From assembly GCA_900554985.1 (NCBI GenBank), contig USJQ01000045.1, positions 1 through 7,763 of the forward strand: a stretch of DNA of 7,763 nucleotides. The letters are read 5' to 3'. Position 1 is the first letter of the stretch. Each line of letters opens with the position of its first letter. The notes beneath the pieces were generated by a model. It saw nothing but the letters and a program-made list of their open reading frames with translations. It did no database searches and was not told the DNA's origin. The position numbers and the translations under genes are program-made. The stretch comes from an uncultured Collinsella sp. (GTDB taxonomy: Bacteria > Actinomycetota > Coriobacteriia > Coriobacteriales > Coriobacteriaceae). Of this stretch, positions 6,519 through 7,763 are shown one piece after another.

Positions 6519-6529
6519 ACGGTTTCACA
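6496..6529. promoter_or_regulatory. Two abutting 17-bp LacI-type operators over the promoter
   Basis: TGTCAATCGTTTTCATA (6496-6512) is followed without a gap by TGTCAAACGGTTTCACA (6513-6529). The two agree at 14 of 17 positions. The second is also a near-perfect odd-centred dyad (TGT-c-AAAC-G-GTTT-c-ACA), the form expected for a LacI-family dimer. A close copy lies at the repressor's own promoter (7662-7678). The site at 6513-6529 also resembles a cre box (TGAAACCGTTTGACA on the minus strand), so CcpA-type control is an alternative. Confidence 0.7.
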
Positions 6530-6557
6530 CCAATACGTCTTTTCGCGGTTCCAGTCG

Positions 6558-6595
6558 TCGGCAAACGGTTGACATATGCCGGCGAACGGTCATCA
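6558..6595 (-). promoter_or_regulatory. Upstream auxiliary operator pair, 21 bp apart
   Basis: On the minus strand, TGTCAACCGTTTGCCGA (6574-6558) matches the promoter operator TGTCAATCGTTTTCATA at 13 of 17 positions. A looser copy, TGATGACCGTTCGCCGG (6595-6579), begins 21 bp further upstream. Both lie between the end of the repressor gene and the promoter, on the opposite strand to the main repeats. They could serve as auxiliary sites for looping. The looser copy alone would not be convincing. Confidence 0.45.
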
Positions 6596-6630
6596 TAGGT
6601 GTTTGAGGAATTCTTTTGGCACGGGATGAA

Positions 6631-7641
6631 CTACGCGGTTTTACCCTCAATGAGTTCAACGGGGAGCTTGATATTCGATTCGGGCTTTTCGCCGTTAATA
6701 AGAGCAATGATGGAGTGCGCCGCGAGCTCTCCGATGCGATCGATATCTTGGCGTACGGTTGTTAAGTCAGGCATAAACGTCATAGTGCGGCGGGCACCAT
6801 CCGCGCCCACGACCTTAATATCGCCCGGAGCGCTCAAGCCGCGCTGCTTCATCACGTTACCCCAGATCGCCGCCATCGCGTCGTCTCCCGCAAAGATGCC
6901 GTCAATATCGGGGTTCTCATCGAGGATCTTCGCAACGACCGCGCTCTTTTCGTCGTCGGGCTTAACGAACTCGACCTCACGGACAAGCGCGGGCAAACCG
7001 GCCTGCTCAACAACATCGAGGTAGGCATCGGTACGCTTATTGGCAGGCATGCGCATGCGGCTATTGCTGCGCAGGCACAGGATGCGCGAACACCCGTCAT
7101 CGATCAGGCGACGCGTGGCAAGTTCGCCGATACTATAGCTGTCGCTCGCAATCTGAACAGAGGCCTCGCCAAGGTCGCAGTCGATACCAACCAGACTCAA
7201 GCCCATCTCGGCATACGCCTCGGCACCGATATTAAGCGAGTTGACGATGACGCCATCAACCATATTGCGTCGAAGCATGTCGATATAAGAGCGCTCAAGC
7301 TCGGGTCGATTGGCGCTATTGCACAGCAGCATCTTAAAACCGTTTTCGGCCAGGGTATGCTCAATGACTTGAACCACTTGGGCATGAAACGGACTGCTGA
7401 CATAGGGGACGATCATACCGATAAGATTCAGGCGACCGTTGAGCATGGCACGAGCGATATCGTTGGGCGTATAGTTGATGCGCTTCATCGCGGCATGGAC
7501 CTTATCGCGGGTCTCTTGGCTAATATAGCCACGATTATTAAGCACACGAGATACCGTAGTAGGCGAAACCCCCGCCACCGCCGCAACTTCCTTGATGCCA
7601 GGCTTAGCCGTATCCTTAGAACGAGCACTCTCGCGAGCCAT
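6631..7641 (-). CDS. LacI-family transcriptional repressor (ScrR-like)
   Basis: A 336-residue DNA-binding sugar sensor. The N-terminal helix-turn-helix is clear (about 16-35, IKEVAAVAGVSPTTVSRVLN), followed by a hinge (DIARAMLNGRLNLIG, about 61-75) and a periplasmic-binding-protein-like effector domain (about 75-336) with the family's GIFAGDDAMAAIWG strand-turn. The length is standard. The frame is open to an ATG at 7660-7662, but a strong GGGGGAGGG lies 4 nt before the ATG at 7639-7641, so I start there. It lies directly upstream of the sucrose operon in the same direction, separated by 184 bp with an independent promoter. Operator-like sequences at both promoters suggest it represses the operon and itself. 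The inducer is probably a phosphorylated sugar or fructose, inferred from related ScrR proteins. Confidence 0.93.
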   Translation of the reverse strand: MARESARSKDTAKPGIKEVAAVAGVSPTTVSRVLNNRGYISQETRDKVHAAMKRINYTPNDIARAMLNGRLNLIGMIVPYVSSPFHAQVVQVIEHTLAENGFKMLLCNSANRPELERSYIDMLRRNMVDGVIVNSLNIGAEAYAEMGLSLVGIDCDLGEASVQIASDSYSIGELATRRLIDDGCSRILCLRSNSRMRMPANKRTDAYLDVVEQAGLPALVREVEFVKPDDEKSAVVAKILDENPDIDGIFAGDDAMAAIWGNVMKQRGLSAPGDIKVVGADGARRTMTFMPDLTTVRQDIDRIGELAAHSIIALINGEKPESNIKLPVELIEGKTA

Positions 7642-7661
7642 AGCACCCTCCCCCATCAACA

Positions 7662-7678
7662 TGTCATACGTTTACATA
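7662..7678. promoter_or_regulatory. Operator-like site at the lacI-type gene's own promoter
   Basis: TGTCATACGTTTACATA matches the sucrose-promoter operator TGTCAATCGTTTTCATA at 14 of 17 positions. It lies 20 bp upstream of the repressor start codon and overlaps a poor -10 candidate (TATGTA, minus strand, 7678-7673) that is 16 bp from TTGTTG (7700-7695). This supports autorepression. The promoter boxes themselves are weak. Confidence 0.6.
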
Positions 7679-7752
7679 CGAACAAAGCATACCCCAACAA
7701 GAGCGGGAAGACGGTAACAGTACAAGTAAGTAAACGACTCATCCAAATAATT

Positions 7753-7759
7753 AGGAGAG
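7753..7759 (+). promoter_or_regulatory. Possible Shine-Dalgarno of a divergent gene beyond the window
   Basis: AGGAGAG occurs on the plus strand 4 nt before the window ends, at the right place for a start codon just outside. No coding sequence is visible here, so a divergent neighbour is only a guess. If real, its promoter would share the 122-bp region upstream of the repressor gene. Confidence 0.25.
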
Positions 7760-7763
7760 TTCC

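Noticed and set aside
5055..6572. 505-codon open frame on the plus strand opposite the GH32-like gene
   Set aside because: It mirrors the minus-strand hydrolase, has no recognisable domain, and follows from the GC-rich codon pattern. The minus-strand frame has catalytic motifs and a ribosome site.

Overview
The window reads as a moderately GC-rich, gut-type Gram-positive chromosome. Gene content (anaerobic pyruvate formate-lyase activation, a DegV/FakB-type lipid-binding protein, a PTS sucrose-type locus) and codon use fit a Coriobacteriia member such as Collinsella. That assignment is inference; no marker gene here proves it. All six recognisable genes lie on the minus strand, so transcription runs from right to left.

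Right to left: a LacI-family repressor (6631-7641); a 184-bp regulatory region holding a good sigma70-type promoter buried in LacI-type operator repeats (about 6490-6595); a divergent cytoplasmic GH32-like hydrolase (5064-6446); a sucrose-type PTS permease EIIBC (3568-5018) whose reading frame is broken by one missing base near 4880/4881; a 95-bp gap with a 20-bp stem-loop (3488-3531); and a canonical GH32 sucrose-6-phosphate hydrolase (2024-3466). Together these form a sucrose or fructoside uptake and hydrolysis operon. EIIBC would import and phosphorylate the sugar, and the hydrolases would cleave it in the cytoplasm. The LacI protein would probably repress both the operon and its own gene, since 17-bp operator-like sequences sit at both promoters. 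No EIIA domain and no fructokinase are present here, so they must be supplied from elsewhere.

The left part holds a second, apparently unrelated group. A DegV/FakB-type protein (893-1747) is preceded by a promoter candidate, tandem AAACGGT boxes and a 22-bp stem-loop. The 5' part of pflA (1-718, cut by the window edge) is preceded by three sequence segments that can form two mutually exclusive hairpins.

The items most worth a second look are the EIIBC frameshift, the abutting 17-bp operator repeats and the matching site at the repressor gene, the two long stem-loops that pair completely only as minus-strand RNA, the alternative hairpins before pflA, and the GH32-like enzyme whose usual W-x-N-D-P-N-G motif has become V-G-D-I-M-P. 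I found no RNA genes, insertion sequences, CRISPR arrays or phage genes.
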